A stretch of DNA of 64,000 nt from Variovorax sp. 54 (lineage in GTDB: Bacteria; Pseudomonadota; Gammaproteobacteria; Burkholderiales; Burkholderiaceae_C): assembly GCF_002754375.1 (NCBI RefSeq), contig NZ_PEFF01000001.1, positions 4,419,501 to 4,483,500 on the forward strand, given 5' to 3'. This document shows positions 24,108 through 36,028 of the stretch, one piece after another. Position 1 is the stretch's first letter. Each line of letters opens with the position of its first letter. Both the position numbers and the translations under genes were made by a program. The notes under the pieces are model-generated. The model was not told the origin of the DNA and made no database searches. It saw only the letters and a program-made list of their open reading frames with translations.

Positions 24108-24113
24108 ATTGTG

Positions 24114-24944
24114 ATGGACCCAGCCACACCACCGTCTTCCTCCTTCGTCGAATTCCGCGATGTCTCGTTCGGCTACGGCGCGCGCGCGATCCTCGACGGC
24201 GTGTCGTTCTCCGTGCCGCGAGGCAAGGTGACGGCGTTGATGGGGGCGTCGGGTGGTGGCAAGACCACCGTGCTGCGCCTGATCGGCGGCCAGCAACGCG
24301 CCCAACGCGGCGAGGTGTTGTTTGACGGCAAAGACGTCGGCCGCTTCGATGTCGCAGCGCTGTATGCGGCGCGGCGCCGCATGGGCATGCTGTTCCAGTT
24401 CGGCGCGCTCTTCACCGACATCAGCGTGTTCGACAACGTGGCCTTCCCGCTGCGAGAGCACACGCAGCTGTCGGAAGCGCTGGTGCGCGACATCGTGCTC
24501 ATGAAGCTCGATGCCGTCGGTCTGCGCGGTGCGCGCGACCTGATGCCCAGCGAGATCTCGGGCGGCATGGCGCGGCGCGTGGCGCTGGCCCGTGCGATCG
24601 CACTCGACCCCGACCTCGTCATGTACGACGAACCCTTTGCCGGTCTTGATCCGATCTCGCTTGGCACGGCCGCGCGTTTGATCCGTCAGCTCAATGATGC
24701 GTTGGGCCTCACCAGCATCATCGTGTCGCACGACCTCGAAGAAACCTTCCGCATCGCAGACCACGTGATCGTCCTTGCCAACGGCGGTATCGCCGCGCAG
24801 GGGCGGCCCGCGGAGGTGCGCGAAAGCGCCGACCCGCTGGTGCACCAGTTCGTCAATGCGCTGCCTGACGGGCCTGTGCGTTTCCATTACCCGGGCGTCA
24901 GCATCGAGGACGATTTCGGGAACAGGGAAGGGGGGCGGTCATGA
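24114..24944 (+). CDS. mlaF: Phospholipid transport ABC ATPase MlaF
   Basis: A 276-residue ABC ATPase that powers MlaFEDB, which moves phospholipids between the inner membrane and MlaC. Walker A GASGGGKTT is at residues 44-52, the Q-loop follows in LFQFGALFTDISVFDN, the signature is SGGMARRVALARA and Walker B is LVMYDEPFAGLDP. ATG 24114 is used; a GTG one codon earlier is possible. The start lies close behind the gltD terminator, so the mla promoter must overlap that terminator region or lie within gltD. Confidence 0.93.
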   Translation: MDPATPPSSSFVEFRDVSFGYGARAILDGVSFSVPRGKVTALMGASGGGKTTVLRLIGGQQRAQRGEVLFDGKDVGRFDVAALYAARRRMGMLFQFGALFTDISVFDNVAFPLREHTQLSEALVRDIVLMKLDAVGLRGARDLMPSEISGGMARRVALARAIALDPDLVMYDEPFAGLDPISLGTAARLIRQLNDALGLTSIIVSHDLEETFRIADHVIVLANGGIAAQGRPAEVRESADPLVHQFVNALPDGPVRFHYPGVSIEDDFGNREGGRS

Positions 24945-25723
24945 GCTGGTGGAAGCCTGCCGATGTCGGCTTTGCCGTGCGCAGTCAATTGGCTGGCATG
25001 GGCCATGCCGCCAAACTCTTCCTGCGGCTGCTCGGTCCGGGCGCGCAGATCATGCGCCGCTTCGGGCTGGTGCGCGACCAGATCCATTTTCTGGGCAACT
25101 ACTCGCTCGCGATCATCGGCGTGTCGGGGCTGTTCGTGGGCTTCGTGCTCGGGCTGCAGATGTACTACGCGCTGCAGCGCTACGGCTCCTCCGAAGCGCT
25201 TGGACTGCTGGTCGCGCTGAGTCTCGTGCGCGAACTCGGCCCCGTGGTGGCGGCCCTGCTGTTCACCGGCCGGGCCGGCACGTCGCTGACCGCCGAGATC
25301 GGCCTCATGAAAGCCAACGAGCAGTTGAGCGCCATGGAAATGATGGCGGTCGACCCGGTGCAGCGCATCCTTGCGCCGCGCTTCTGGGCCGGTGTCATCA
25401 CCATGCCGTTGCTGGCTGCCGTGTTCAGCGCGGTCGGCATCATGGGCGGCTACGTCGTGGGCGTGATCATGCTGGGCGTCGACCCGGGCGCGTTCTGGGG
25501 CCAGATGCAGGGCGGCGTCGATGTCTGGCGCGACGTCGGCAACGGCGTCATCAAGAGCATCGTGTTCGGTTTCACCGTGACCTTCGTTGCGCTGCTGCAG
25601 GGCTTCGAGGCCCAGCCGACGCCCGAGGGTGTGTCGCGCGCCACCACGCGGACCGTGGTGATGGCGTCGCTGGCGGTCTTGGGGCTGGACTTCCTGCTCA
25701 CCGCCATGATGTTCAGTATCTAA
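24941..25723 (+). CDS. mlaE: Phospholipid transport permease MlaE
   Basis: A 260-residue permease with about five to six membrane helices and the MlaE family signature GRAGTSLTAEIGLMKANEQLSAME in its cytoplasmic coupling region. It dimerises with MlaF below and the MlaD hexamer above. Coupled to mlaF by a four-base overlap. Confidence 0.95.
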   Translation: MSWWKPADVGFAVRSQLAGMGHAAKLFLRLLGPGAQIMRRFGLVRDQIHFLGNYSLAIIGVSGLFVGFVLGLQMYYALQRYGSSEALGLLVALSLVRELGPVVAALLFTGRAGTSLTAEIGLMKANEQLSAMEMMAVDPVQRILAPRFWAGVITMPLLAAVFSAVGIMGGYVVGVIMLGVDPGAFWGQMQGGVDVWRDVGNGVIKSIVFGFTVTFVALLQGFEAQPTPEGVSRATTRTVVMASLAVLGLDFLLTAMMFSI

Positions 25724-25764
25724 AGGGGCCCGGGCTCCATCGTTCTAGACAGAGAGTGCAAACC

Positions 25765-26253
25765 ATGCAACGTTCCACCAACGACATCTGGGTCGGCCTG
25801 TTCGTGCTGATCGGCGGCGCCGCGCTGCTGTTCCTGGCGCTGCAGTCGGCCAACCTGTTGAGCCTGAACTTCCAGAAGACCTACACGGTCACCGCGCGTT
25901 TCGACAACATCGGCGGGCTCAAGCCCCAGACCGCGGTCAAGAGCGCTGGCGTGGTGGTGGGGCGTGTGGAATCCATCGCATTCAACGACAAGGCCTTTCA
26001 GGCCGACGTGACGCTGGCGCTTCAAAACCGTTACAGTTTTCCCAAGGACAGCTCGCTCAAGATACTGACCAGTGGCCTGCTCGGCGAGCAGTACATCGGC
26101 ATCGAGGCGGGCGCCGAGGAAAAGAACCTGCAAGCCGGCGACACCATCACCGCGACCCAATCGGCCGTGGTGCTGGAGAACCTGATCAGCCAGTTCCTGT
26201 ACAGCAAGGCCGCCGAGGGGAATACGGCGCCGGGAACAGCCAACAAGAAATGA
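25765..26253 (+). CDS. mlaD: MCE-domain protein MlaD
   Basis: A 162-residue protein with one N-terminal membrane helix (about residues 9-29) and a single MCE domain (VTARFDNIGGLKPQTAVKSAGV; LLGEQYIGIEAG). MlaD forms the hexameric periplasmic ring of the Mla transporter. The C-terminal helix with NLISQF is the lipid-pore helix. Its stop overlaps the mlaA start by four bases. Confidence 0.95.
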   Translation: MQRSTNDIWVGLFVLIGGAALLFLALQSANLLSLNFQKTYTVTARFDNIGGLKPQTAVKSAGVVVGRVESIAFNDKAFQADVTLALQNRYSFPKDSSLKILTSGLLGEQYIGIEAGAEEKNLQAGDTITATQSAVVLENLISQFLYSKAAEGNTAPGTANKK

Positions 26254-26999
26254 CCACACGACTTTTTTCGTCGCATGCTATTAAAAGTGTAGCGAGACCC
26301 GCCCGCTGGGCAACCGCAGCCGCCTGTCTTGCACTCGTGGCCGGATGCGCCACCGGGCCCGGGGCAAGCCCGGTCGACCCCTTTGAGCCGTTCAATCGCG
26401 GCGTGACGCGCTTCAACGACACCGTCGACGAGGCTGTGCTCGAGCCCGTGGCCAGCACCTACCAGAAGGTGGTGCCCTCGCTGGTGCGCCAGGGCGTGAC
26501 CAACTTCTTCAGCAACATCGGTGACGTCTGGAGCCTGGCCAACAACGTGGCGCAGCTCAAGCTGCAGAACAGCGCCGAGACCTTCATGCGGCTGAACGTC
26601 AACACCTTCTTCGGTCTGGGCGGCCTGCTCGACGTTGCGACCGAGGCGCGCCTGCCGCGCCATGAGGAAGACTTCGGCCAGACGCTGGGTTACTGGGGCG
26701 TGGGCGCCGGCCCGTACATCGTGCTGCCGCTGCTTGGGCCGTCCACCCTGCGTGACACGGTGGCCAAGCCGCTCGAACTCTACGGCGATGCGCAGGGCTA
26801 CATCCACGATGTCGCCTGGCGCAATTCGCTGTCGGCCCTGCGTGTCGTGGACACCCGTTCGCGCTACCTGGGCGCGACCCGCCTGCTCGACGAAGCCGCA
26901 CTCGACAAGTACTCGTTCACGCGCGATGCGTTCCTGCAGCGCCGCCGCAACCAGGTCTACGACGGCAATCCGCCGGACGACGACAACGCCGGCAAATGA
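26250..26999 (+). CDS. mlaA: Outer-membrane lipoprotein MlaA (VacJ)
   Basis: A 249-residue lipoprotein that removes phospholipids from the outer leaflet and hands them to MlaC. The lipobox gives Cys33 (LVAGC). The family opening VDPFEPFNRGVTRFND and the later DFGQTLGYWGVGAGPYIVLPLLGPS are present. In E. coli mlaA is elsewhere; here it sits between mlaD and mlaC. Residues 10-16 are encoded by an AT-rich 17-bp palindrome (26277-26293) that looks like an inserted repeat, lengthening the signal peptide. Confidence 0.94.
   Translation: MTTRLFSSHAIKSVARPARWATAAACLALVAGCATGPGASPVDPFEPFNRGVTRFNDTVDEAVLEPVASTYQKVVPSLVRQGVTNFFSNIGDVWSLANNVAQLKLQNSAETFMRLNVNTFFGLGGLLDVATEARLPRHEEDFGQTLGYWGVGAGPYIVLPLLGPSTLRDTVAKPLELYGDAQGYIHDVAWRNSLSALRVVDTRSRYLGATRLLDEAALDKYSFTRDAFLQRRRNQVYDGNPPDDDNAGK
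26277..26293. repeat. AT-rich 17-bp palindromic repeat inside mlaA signal-peptide codons
   Basis: GCTATTAAAAGTGTAGC has inverted ends (GCTA/TAGC) and stands out in the GC-rich surroundings. It agrees with the element at the hisH start in 14 of 17 positions. In mlaA it encodes Ala-Ile-Lys-Ser-Val-Ala. Short AT-rich GCTA...TAGC palindromes are, to my recollection, frequent between genes in Comamonadaceae. Confidence 0.6.
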
Positions 27000-27159
27000 T
27001 GGCGGCGCGGCGGACGGGAAGCCTGCTTGCATCCGGTTGCAGGCTTCACCTCCGCTTCAGGAACCCGGTCGGCCTGGCGCCTGTCGAAACCGTTCCTGTC
27101 TCAGCACGGGGCCATTGGCTGCACCGTGCAGGGGAGACAATTCAACCTGAGGGACTTAC

Positions 27160-27822
27160 ATGAACAACAAGATCTTGCTGCAACGACGCGACCTGGGCCG
27201 CCTGGCATTGGCCGGCGCGCTGCTGTTCGGCGCCGCCACCGCTTTCGTGCACCAGCCCGCCTACGCGGCTGATGAAGCCCCCGACGCGCTCGTCAAGCGC
27301 CTGTCGACCGACGTGCTCGAGACCATCAAGGCCGATTCGTCGATCAAGGCCGGTGACATCAACAAGATCATGCTGCTGGTCGACAGCAAGATCATGCCCA
27401 ACGTCAACTTCCAGCGCATGACCGCCTCGGCCGTCGGCCCGGCCTGGCGCCAGGCCACGCCCGAGCAGCAAAAGCGTCTGCAGGACGAGTTCAAGACTCT
27501 GCTGGTGCGCACCTACGCCGGCGCGCTCGACCAGGTGAGCGACCAGACCGTCACCATCCGCCCGTTCCGCGGCGCGCCCACCGACACCGACGTGCTCGTG
27601 CGCACCGAGGTCAAGGGCCGCGGCGATCCGGTGCAGCTCGACTACCGCCTCGAAAAGACGCCGGGCCAGGGTGCCGGCTGGAAGGTCTACAACCTGAATG
27701 TGCTGGGCGTGTGGCTGGTCGACACCTATCGCACCCAGTTCGCGCAGGAAATCAACAAGAACGGCATCGATGGCCTGATTGCCGCGCTGGCCGCGCGCAA
27801 CAAGGGCAACGGCAAGGGCTGA
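27160..27822 (+). CDS. mlaC: Periplasmic phospholipid carrier MlaC
   Basis: A 220-residue periplasmic protein (Tol-Tol-Ttg2 family) that shuttles phospholipids between MlaA and MlaFEDB. A cleavable signal peptide ends near residue 37 (QPAYAADEAP). Family segments are VDSKIMPNVNFQRMT, FKTLLVRTYAGAL and WKVYNLNVLGVWLVDTYRTQF. A 160-bp gap after mlaA holds no gene. Confidence 0.94.
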   Translation: MNNKILLQRRDLGRLALAGALLFGAATAFVHQPAYAADEAPDALVKRLSTDVLETIKADSSIKAGDINKIMLLVDSKIMPNVNFQRMTASAVGPAWRQATPEQQKRLQDEFKTLLVRTYAGALDQVSDQTVTIRPFRGAPTDTDVLVRTEVKGRGDPVQLDYRLEKTPGQGAGWKVYNLNVLGVWLVDTYRTQFAQEINKNGIDGLIAALAARNKGNGKG

Positions 27823-27834
27823 CGGGCGCACGCC

Positions 27835-28110
27835 ATGCTGGTCCTTCCCTCCCGGCTCACCCACGACGAGGCTCCTGCCTGCATGCGCATGCTGCAGCAG
27901 GGGCTCAAGGGCCAGACCGACTCGACCTCCACCGTGGTCGATGCCACGCCATTGGCCCAGTTCGATTCCTCCGCGCTGGCGGTGCTGCTCGAGTGCCGAC
28001 GTGAGTCGAGCGCGCTGGGTCGCAGCTTTTCCGTCAAAGGCCTCTCGCCGCGCCTGCGCGAGCTGGCGGCCCTGTACGGCATCGCGGGCCTTTTGCCCGC
28101 TGCGCCCTGA
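27835..28110 (+). CDS. mlaB: STAS-domain protein MlaB
   Basis: A 91-residue cytoplasmic STAS domain with the DATPLAQFDSSALAVLLECRR core, which binds MlaF and supports its ATPase activity. It follows mlaC by 12 bp and closes the mla operon. The last codons form a GC-rich stem (GCGGGC/GCCCGC) that might assist termination before the convergent hydrolase gene. Confidence 0.9.
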   Translation: MLVLPSRLTHDEAPACMRMLQQGLKGQTDSTSTVVDATPLAQFDSSALAVLLECRRESSALGRSFSVKGLSPRLRELAALYGIAGLLPAAP

Positions 28111-28114
28111 CACC

Positions 28115-29731
28115 CTAGCGCGTGCGTGGCACTGCTGCGGTCAGCAGTGCGAGCGCCTTGTTCAGGGTGGAGGTCGCGAATCGCTCCCCCTTGGAGTGGC
28201 CGATGCGCACGACGACAAGATCGTGCGACGGAATCACGAGCACGAACTGGCCCCCTGCGCCGAGCATGTAGTAGGCCGTCGTCGGCACCGCCAGCGCCCC
28301 TGTTCCATTGATCCAGAAGAATCCCCCGTAGATGGGGCGCTGATCTGCGGCCCAGGCAGGTGCGGCCGTGCTCACGAAATTGACGAACCCCTCGGGAAGG
28401 ATGCGCTCGCCGTTCCACACGCCGTCCTGCAGGTAGAGGTTGGCCAGTCGGGCCCAATCGCGGGCCGACATGAAGTCGTAGCCTTGCGTGAGGAAGTTGC
28501 CGTAGGGATCGGTCTCGATCACCATGGAGCGGATGCCGATCTTGTCGAAGATGGCGCGCTGCGGGAACGAGAGGTACTCTTCACCGCGCTTCTCGACGGC
28601 AAGGCGGACCAGGTAATTGGCAAGCACCGGATCGGTGTTGCGGTAGCGGCCCACCGTGTTGGGCGGCCATTGCTGCGGTCGGGTCGCGGCGTAGTTGAAG
28701 GCGTTGATCCGACCCGTGTAGTAGTAGAGGTGATCGGGGTAGGTGCCGTTGGGATCGAAGTCCGGATCGTCCGGGGCCTTGATGCGCAGCCCGCTGGACA
28801 TGCGCAGGATGTCGGCAATGCGGATCTGCTGCCGGCCGTCGCCGGCACCTTGCCACTCGGGAATCGGCGCGGGCTGGTCGAGCTTGTACGTGCCCTGCTT
28901 GATCAGCACGCCCATCATCGTGGCCACGACGCTCTTGCCCATCGACCATGACTCGAGCGGCGTTGTCGTGCCGATGCCGTTCATGTAGCGCTCGCCAATG
29001 AGCCGCCCCTTGTGCGTGACCACGAAGGCCGCGGTGTAGGCCTCCGTGTTTTCAAAGGCGGCGCCGAGGGCCTGGGTCACCTTGGCCATGTCGACATCGG
29101 CGGGCGGCGGGTCGTTCGGCAGCACATCCCCCATGGGCCAGGGCATGGTCGCCGGGTCGGCCAGCGCGCTCTTGACATTGACGGGTGTGAAGAAAACGTC
29201 GTCCTTGCCGGGCGGCAGCGTGATGCAACCCTGGGAGCCGAAATGGCGGGCCACCAGCGTCGGACCGCCGTTGGGCATCGTGATGCGGACCTCCTTCTTG
29301 GCGCGGTCGACCACCGGCGCGCCCACCTTCTTGCGCTGCTCGTACGGCCCTGTGAAGTACCCGATGGTTTCGGCGGCGACAGCAGGGTCGAGTCCGGTGA
29401 TGAACACCGCCGAGCACATGGCCTTGGCATACCCGGACGTGTTGTGCTCCAGCACATCACCGGGTGGCGGGACGTAGGGCGTGTCCAGCTCCAGGCACTT
29501 GGCGCGCGCAATGAGCGCATCGCGGGCCGGCAGTTGGGTCGAACCGGAAGAGGCGTTGCAAGGTGGGGCGGTGCCACCCCCTGCGCCAGTGCCCGCGCCG
29601 GCACCGAGTCCAAGGCCGATGCCACCACCGCCGCCGCCGCCACCTCCACCTCCTCCCCCGCAAGCGGTCAGCACCATCGCCAGGAGAAGGGCGGCAACAG
29701 TTGAGAGGGGGCTGCGGATCAAACACTTCAT
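28115..29731 (-). CDS. Serine hydrolase lipoprotein (beta-lactamase / class C PBP-like)
   Basis: A 538-residue predicted lipoprotein. The signal peptide has lipobox LTAC near residue 24, then 13 consecutive glycines and a Gly/Ala-rich linker. The catalytic domain carries SMGK near residue 263 (WSMGKSVVAT), the SxxK nucleophile of the beta-lactamase/esterase family, and later RYRNTDPVLANYL. Family members are esterases, D-aminopeptidases or 6-aminohexanoate hydrolases; substrate unknown. ATG at 29731 fits the lipoprotein signal. It is inverted between mlaB and the ABC exporter genes and looks like an insertion into a conserved block. Confidence 0.82.
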   Translation of the reverse strand: MKCLIRSPLSTVAALLLAMVLTACGGGGGGGGGGGGGIGLGLGAGAGTGAGGGTAPPCNASSGSTQLPARDALIARAKCLELDTPYVPPPGDVLEHNTSGYAKAMCSAVFITGLDPAVAAETIGYFTGPYEQRKKVGAPVVDRAKKEVRITMPNGGPTLVARHFGSQGCITLPPGKDDVFFTPVNVKSALADPATMPWPMGDVLPNDPPPADVDMAKVTQALGAAFENTEAYTAAFVVTHKGRLIGERYMNGIGTTTPLESWSMGKSVVATMMGVLIKQGTYKLDQPAPIPEWQGAGDGRQQIRIADILRMSSGLRIKAPDDPDFDPNGTYPDHLYYYTGRINAFNYAATRPQQWPPNTVGRYRNTDPVLANYLVRLAVEKRGEEYLSFPQRAIFDKIGIRSMVIETDPYGNFLTQGYDFMSARDWARLANLYLQDGVWNGERILPEGFVNFVSTAAPAWAADQRPIYGGFFWINGTGALAVPTTAYYMLGAGGQFVLVIPSHDLVVVRIGHSKGERFATSTLNKALALLTAAVPRTR

Positions 29732-29883
29732 GGGCGTTCCTCGCGATGGGCGGTTGCGGTGCGCAAAATCGGCACCGGCGGGATTGTGTGTGAACTCCGG
29801 ACCGATGCCTAGGGCGACCGGCCCTGTGCGTTCACCCCTGCACTGCGCTGAAAACCCCATCGCCCGTAAAATCGCGGGCTCCC

Positions 29884-30827
<944 letters not shown>

Positions 30828-30831
<4 letters not shown>

Positions 30832-31592
30832 TGGCCGTCACCGGTTGGCGCGCGCTGCTCTACAAGGAAACGCTGCGCTTCTGGAAGGTGGGCTTCCAGA
30901 CCGTCGGCGCGCCGGTGCTCACCGCGCTGCTGTACCTCATGGTGTTCGGCCATGTACTCGAAGGCCGCGTGACGGTCTACGGCACCGTGGGCTACACCGC
31001 CTTCCTGATCCCCGGCCTCGTGATGATGAGCGTGCTGCAGAACGCGTTCGCGAACAGCTCGTCCTCGATCATCCAGAGCAAGATCATGGGCAACCTCGTG
31101 TTCGTGCTGCTCACGCCGCTGTCGCACTGGGGTTGGTTCTTCGCCTACGTGGGCTCCTCGGTGATCCGCGGGCTGGCGGTGGGCGTGGGCGTGTTCGCCG
31201 TGACCATCTTCTTTGCCGTGCCGAGCTTCGTGGCGCCGGTGTGGATCGTGGTCTTCGCGCTGCTGGGCGCTGCCATGCTGGGCACGCTGGGCCTCATCGC
31301 CGGGCTCTGGGCCGAGAAGTTCGACCAGATGGCCGTGTTCCAGAACTTCCTGATCATGCCCATGACCTTCCTGTCGGGCGTGTTCTATTCGATCGGTTCG
31401 CTGCCGCCGTTCTGGCAGAGCGTGAGCCACCTGAACCCCTTCTTCTACATGATCGACGGCTTCCGCTACGGCTTCTTCGGGGTGAGCGACGTTTCGCCCT
31501 GGCTGAGCTTCGGCATCGTCGGTTCCGCCTGGCTGGTGGTGAGCGCCATCGCCGTCCACCTGCTGCGCATCGGCTACAAAATCCGCGGCTGA
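30828..31592 (+). CDS. ABC-2 type exporter permease (YadH-like)
   Basis: A 254-residue membrane protein with about six helices and the ABC-2 signature near its C-terminal half (FLIMPMTFLSGVFYSIGSLP). It is the membrane partner of the preceding ATPase. ATG at 30828 overlaps the upstream stop. Confidence 0.88.
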
Positions 31593-31611
31593 CCGCGACT
31601 TCCAAGACCCC

Positions 31612-31854
31612 ATGACCGCTGACGAACTCCAGACCATCATCGCTGCCCATCTGCCGTGCGAGCACATCACGCTCGAGGGCGACGGCCGGCATTGGTACGC
31701 GACCATCGTCTCGGCCGAATTCGAGGGCAAGCGCGCCATCCAGCGCCACCAGCGGGTCTACGCCACCCTCGGTGCGAAAATGCACACCGACGAGGTGCAT
31801 GCGCTCTCGATGAAGACCTACACGCCGGCCGAATGGGCGGCAGTGGACAAATGA
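31612..31854 (+). CDS. ibaG: BolA family protein (IbaG-like)
   Basis: An 80-residue BolA/IbaG protein with the class II-like core GDGRHWYATIVSAEFEGK and the C-terminal MHTDEVHALSMKTYTPAEW. BolA-like proteins bind Fe-S clusters with monothiol glutaredoxins. In E. coli ibaG lies between mlaB and murA, so the order is preserved here apart from the inserted genes. An IbaG rather than BolA label rests on this context. Confidence 0.88.
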   Translation: MTADELQTIIAAHLPCEHITLEGDGRHWYATIVSAEFEGKRAIQRHQRVYATLGAKMHTDEVHALSMKTYTPAEWAAVDK

Positions 31855-31896
31855 CTTTCCGGCCCCTGCGGGCCTCCTGATTTCGCTGGATCCTTC

Positions 31897-33182
<1,286 letters not shown>

Positions 33183-33186
<4 letters not shown>

Positions 33187-33824
33187 TCACCTTGGCTCTT
33201 TCCAAAGGCCGCATCTTCGAAGAGACGATGCCCCTGCTGGCCGCCGCCGGCATCGAAGTCACCGAAGACCCCGAGAAGTCGCGCAAGCTCATCCTCGAAA
33301 CCACCCGCCCCGACGTGCGCGTGGTGCTGGTGCGCGCCTCCGATGTGCCGACCTACGTGCAGTACGGCGGCGCCGACCTCGGCGTGACCGGCCTCGACGT
33401 GCTGCTCGAGAACGGCAACCAGGGCATGTACCAGCCGCTCGATCTGCGCATTGCGGCCTGCCGCCTCAGCGTGGCCGTGCGCGCCGACTACGACTACGCC
33501 TCGGCCGTGAAGCAGGGCTCGCGCCTGCGCGTGGCGACCAAGTACGTGGGCCTGTCGCGCGACTTCTTCGCCAGCAAGGGCGTGCACGTCGACCTGATCA
33601 AGCTCTACGGCAGCATGGAGCTGGCACCGCTCACGGGCCTGGCCGACGCCATCGTCGACCTGGTCTCGACCGGCAACACGCTCAAGGCCAACCACCTCGT
33701 CGAGGTGGAACGCATCATGGACATCAGTGCCCGGCTGGTCGTCAACCAGGCCGCGCTCAAGCTCAAGCGCGAACCCATCCGCCGCATCATCGACGCCTTC
33801 GCGTCAGCCATTCCTTCCGCCTGA
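33183..33824 (+). CDS. hisG: ATP phosphoribosyltransferase, short form HisG
   Basis: A 213-residue catalytic subunit for the first step of histidine synthesis. It has [16 protein letters not shown] at the N-terminus, [14 protein letters not shown], and the PRPP loop [19 protein letters not shown]. It lacks the C-terminal regulatory ACT-like domain of the long form, so by family knowledge it needs HisZ for activity and histidine feedback. hisZ is not in this window. Confidence 0.95.
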
Positions 33825-33835
33825 ACCTCACGCAC

Positions 33836-35158
33836 ATGACTCTGCAAGCAGCCCCCGCCCGACTGTCCACGAACTCAGCCAGCTTCGACGCTGAATTCAA
33901 GGCGCGGCTGCATTGGTCCGCGGACGACGACGCGGCCATCGAGAAGGTGGTGGCCGACATCCTTGCCGACGTGCAAAAGCGCGGCGACGACGCGGTGCTC
34001 GAGTACACGAACCGCTTCGACAAGCTCGATGCGAAGACGTTGCCCGAGCTGGAGCTGACGCAGGCCGAGCTGAAGGCCGCCTTCGAAGCATTGCCCGCAG
34101 CTCAGCGCGACGCGCTCGAAGCCGCCGCGCGCCGCGTGCGCAGCTACCACGAGGCCCAGAAGAAGGCCTCCGGCGAAAGCTGGAGCTACCGCGACGCCGA
34201 CGGCACGCTGCTGGGCCAGAAGGTCACGCCGCTCGACCGTGTCGGCATCTACGTGCCGGGCGGCAAGGCCGCGTACCCGTCGAGCGTGCTGATGAACGCC
34301 ATTCCCGCGCACGTCGCGGGTGTGAGCGAGATCATCATGGTCGTGCCGACCCCGAAGGGCGAGAAGAACCAGCTCGTGCTCGCTGCTGCCTACGTGGCCG
34401 GCGTGACGCGCGGCTTCACCGTCGGCGGTGCGCAGGCCGTGGCCGCGCTGGCCTACGGCACGGCCACCATCCCGGCCGTCGACAAGATCACCGGCCCCGG
34501 CAATGCCTACGTGGCCGCCGCCAAGCGCCGCGTGTTCGGCACCGTGGGCATCGACATGATCGCGGGCCCGAGCGAAATTCTGGTGCTGGCCGACGGCTCC
34601 ACGCCACCCGACTGGGTGGCCATGGACCTGTTCAGCCAGGCCGAGCACGACGAGCTGGCCCAGAGCATCCTGCTGTGCCCCGACGCCGCCTACATCGACC
34701 GCGTGCAGGCCGAGATCGACCGCCTGCTGCCGACCATGCCGCGCGCCGAGATCATCGCCGCCTCGCTCAACGGCCGCGGCGCGCTGATCCACACGAAGAG
34801 CATGGAAGAGGCCTGCGAGATCAGCAACCGCATCGCCCCCGAACACCTCGAAGTGAGCAGCAGCGAACCGGGCCGCTGGGAGCCGCTGCTGCGCCACGCC
34901 GGTGCGATCTTTCTGGGCGCGTTCACCAGCGAGAGCCTGGGCGACTACTGCGCTGGCCCGAACCACGTGCTGCCGACCAGCGGCACGGCGCGCTTCTCGA
35001 GCCCGCTGGGCGTGTATGACTTCCAGAAGCGCTCCAGCCTCATCGAAGTGAGCGAGGCCGGCGCCCAGGTGCTGGGCCCGATCGCCGTCACGTTGGCCGA
35101 AGGCGAGGGCCTGCAGGCGCACGCCGAAGCCGCGCGCATGCGCCTGCGTAAGATCTGA
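33836..35158 (+). CDS. hisD: Histidinol dehydrogenase HisD
   Basis: A 440-residue NAD- and zinc-dependent enzyme for the last two oxidations of histidine synthesis. Visible family pieces are [51 protein letters not shown], the zinc ligands in [10 protein letters not shown], and [14 protein letters not shown]. Full length, 11 bp after hisG. Confidence 0.97.
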   Translation: MTLQAAPARLSTNSASFDAEFKARLHWSADDDAAIEKVVADILADVQKRGDDAVLEYTNRFDKLDAKTLPELELTQAELKAAFEALPAAQRDALEAAARRVRSYHEAQKKASGESWSYRDADGTLLGQKVTPLDRVGIYVPGGKAAYPSSVLMNAIPAHVAGVSEIIMVVPTPKGEKNQLVLAAAYVAGVTRGFTVGGAQAVAALAYGTATIPAVDKITGPGNAYVAAAKRRVFGTVGIDMIAGPSEILVLADGSTPPDWVAMDLFSQAEHDELAQSILLCPDAAYIDRVQAEIDRLLPTMPRAEIIAASLNGRGALIHTKSMEEACEISNRIAPEHLEVSSSEPGRWEPLLRHAGAIFLGAFTSESLGDYCAGPNHVLPTSGTARFSSPLGVYDFQKRSSLIEVSEAGAQVLGPIAVTLAEGEGLQAHAEAARMRLRKI

Positions 35159-35195
35159 GGCTCCAACAACCCCGCTTCAGGGAGGAGCACGCCAG

Positions 35196-36017
35196 ATGAT
35201 TCAACGCCTCTATCGTTCGCGATTTTTCCGCTTCGCCACCGGCCTCGTTGCAGGTGCCGCCTTGCTGGCCGCCTGCACCCAGATGCCGCAGACGCGCACC
35301 CAGACGGCCGCGATGTCGGCAACCCCCAGTGCCGCACCCGCGCCCGCACAACTGGGCACGCAATGGGGCGAAGGCATCGAGTCGAAGACCCGCACGGTGG
35401 CTGCCAAGCGCCTGTCCGACCAGCCCGACGACGTGGCTTCGGTGGGCTACAACGAAGCGTCCGCCGTGCGCCGCGACGTGGGCAGCAACCCCGAGCGCCG
35501 GCTCAACCTGCAGCTGGCCCAGGGCGACATCGAATGGTCGGTGCTCGACGAGAACGACCGCCCGCTGCCGCTGCAGCGCGCACGCCGCAGCAGTGGCGAT
35601 GACATGTTCCGCCTCGCCGGCGTCGAAGGCGCGCGCTACACGCTGCGCTTTCGCAACCTCAGCGACCGCAGTTACGAGGTGATTGCCACCGTCGACGGCC
35701 TGGACGTGCTCAACGGCAAGCCCGGCAGCCTGCGCAACGGCGGCTACGTGCTGCGCCCGCAGCAGACGCTCAACATCGAGGGCTTCCGCAAGAGCCAGAG
35801 CGAAGTGGCCGCCTTCCGTTTCGCCACGCCGGGCCGTGCCTACGCCGCGAACACCGACGCCGGCGACGTGCGCAACATCGGCGTGATCGGCGCCGCGCTG
35901 TTCGAGCTCGAAGAGCCGAATGTGCCGCGCCGCACGCGCCGCGATGCCTCGCCGTCGCAGCCCAGCGCCTTCCCGGCCGACGGCGCGCACGCCCCGGCGC
36001 CGCGCTACCGCAAGTAA
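35196..36017 (+). CDS. Hypothetical lipoprotein in the his operon
   Basis: A 273-residue protein with a signal peptide and lipobox LLAACTQ near residue 27. A proline/alanine linker precedes a beta-rich domain (residues 100-240: RLNLQLAQGDIEWSVLD, YTLRFRNLSDRSYEVIATVDG), and the tail is disordered and proline rich. I do not recognise a named family. The regular strands resemble an immunoglobulin-like fold. It sits between hisD and a second unknown exported protein, in the same direction. Confidence 0.7.
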   Translation: MIQRLYRSRFFRFATGLVAGAALLAACTQMPQTRTQTAAMSATPSAAPAPAQLGTQWGEGIESKTRTVAAKRLSDQPDDVASVGYNEASAVRRDVGSNPERRLNLQLAQGDIEWSVLDENDRPLPLQRARRSSGDDMFRLAGVEGARYTLRFRNLSDRSYEVIATVDGLDVLNGKPGSLRNGGYVLRPQQTLNIEGFRKSQSEVAAFRFATPGRAYAANTDAGDVRNIGVIGAALFELEEPNVPRRTRRDASPSQPSAFPADGAHAPAPRYRK

Positions 36018-36028
36018 GCAGCGAGGCC

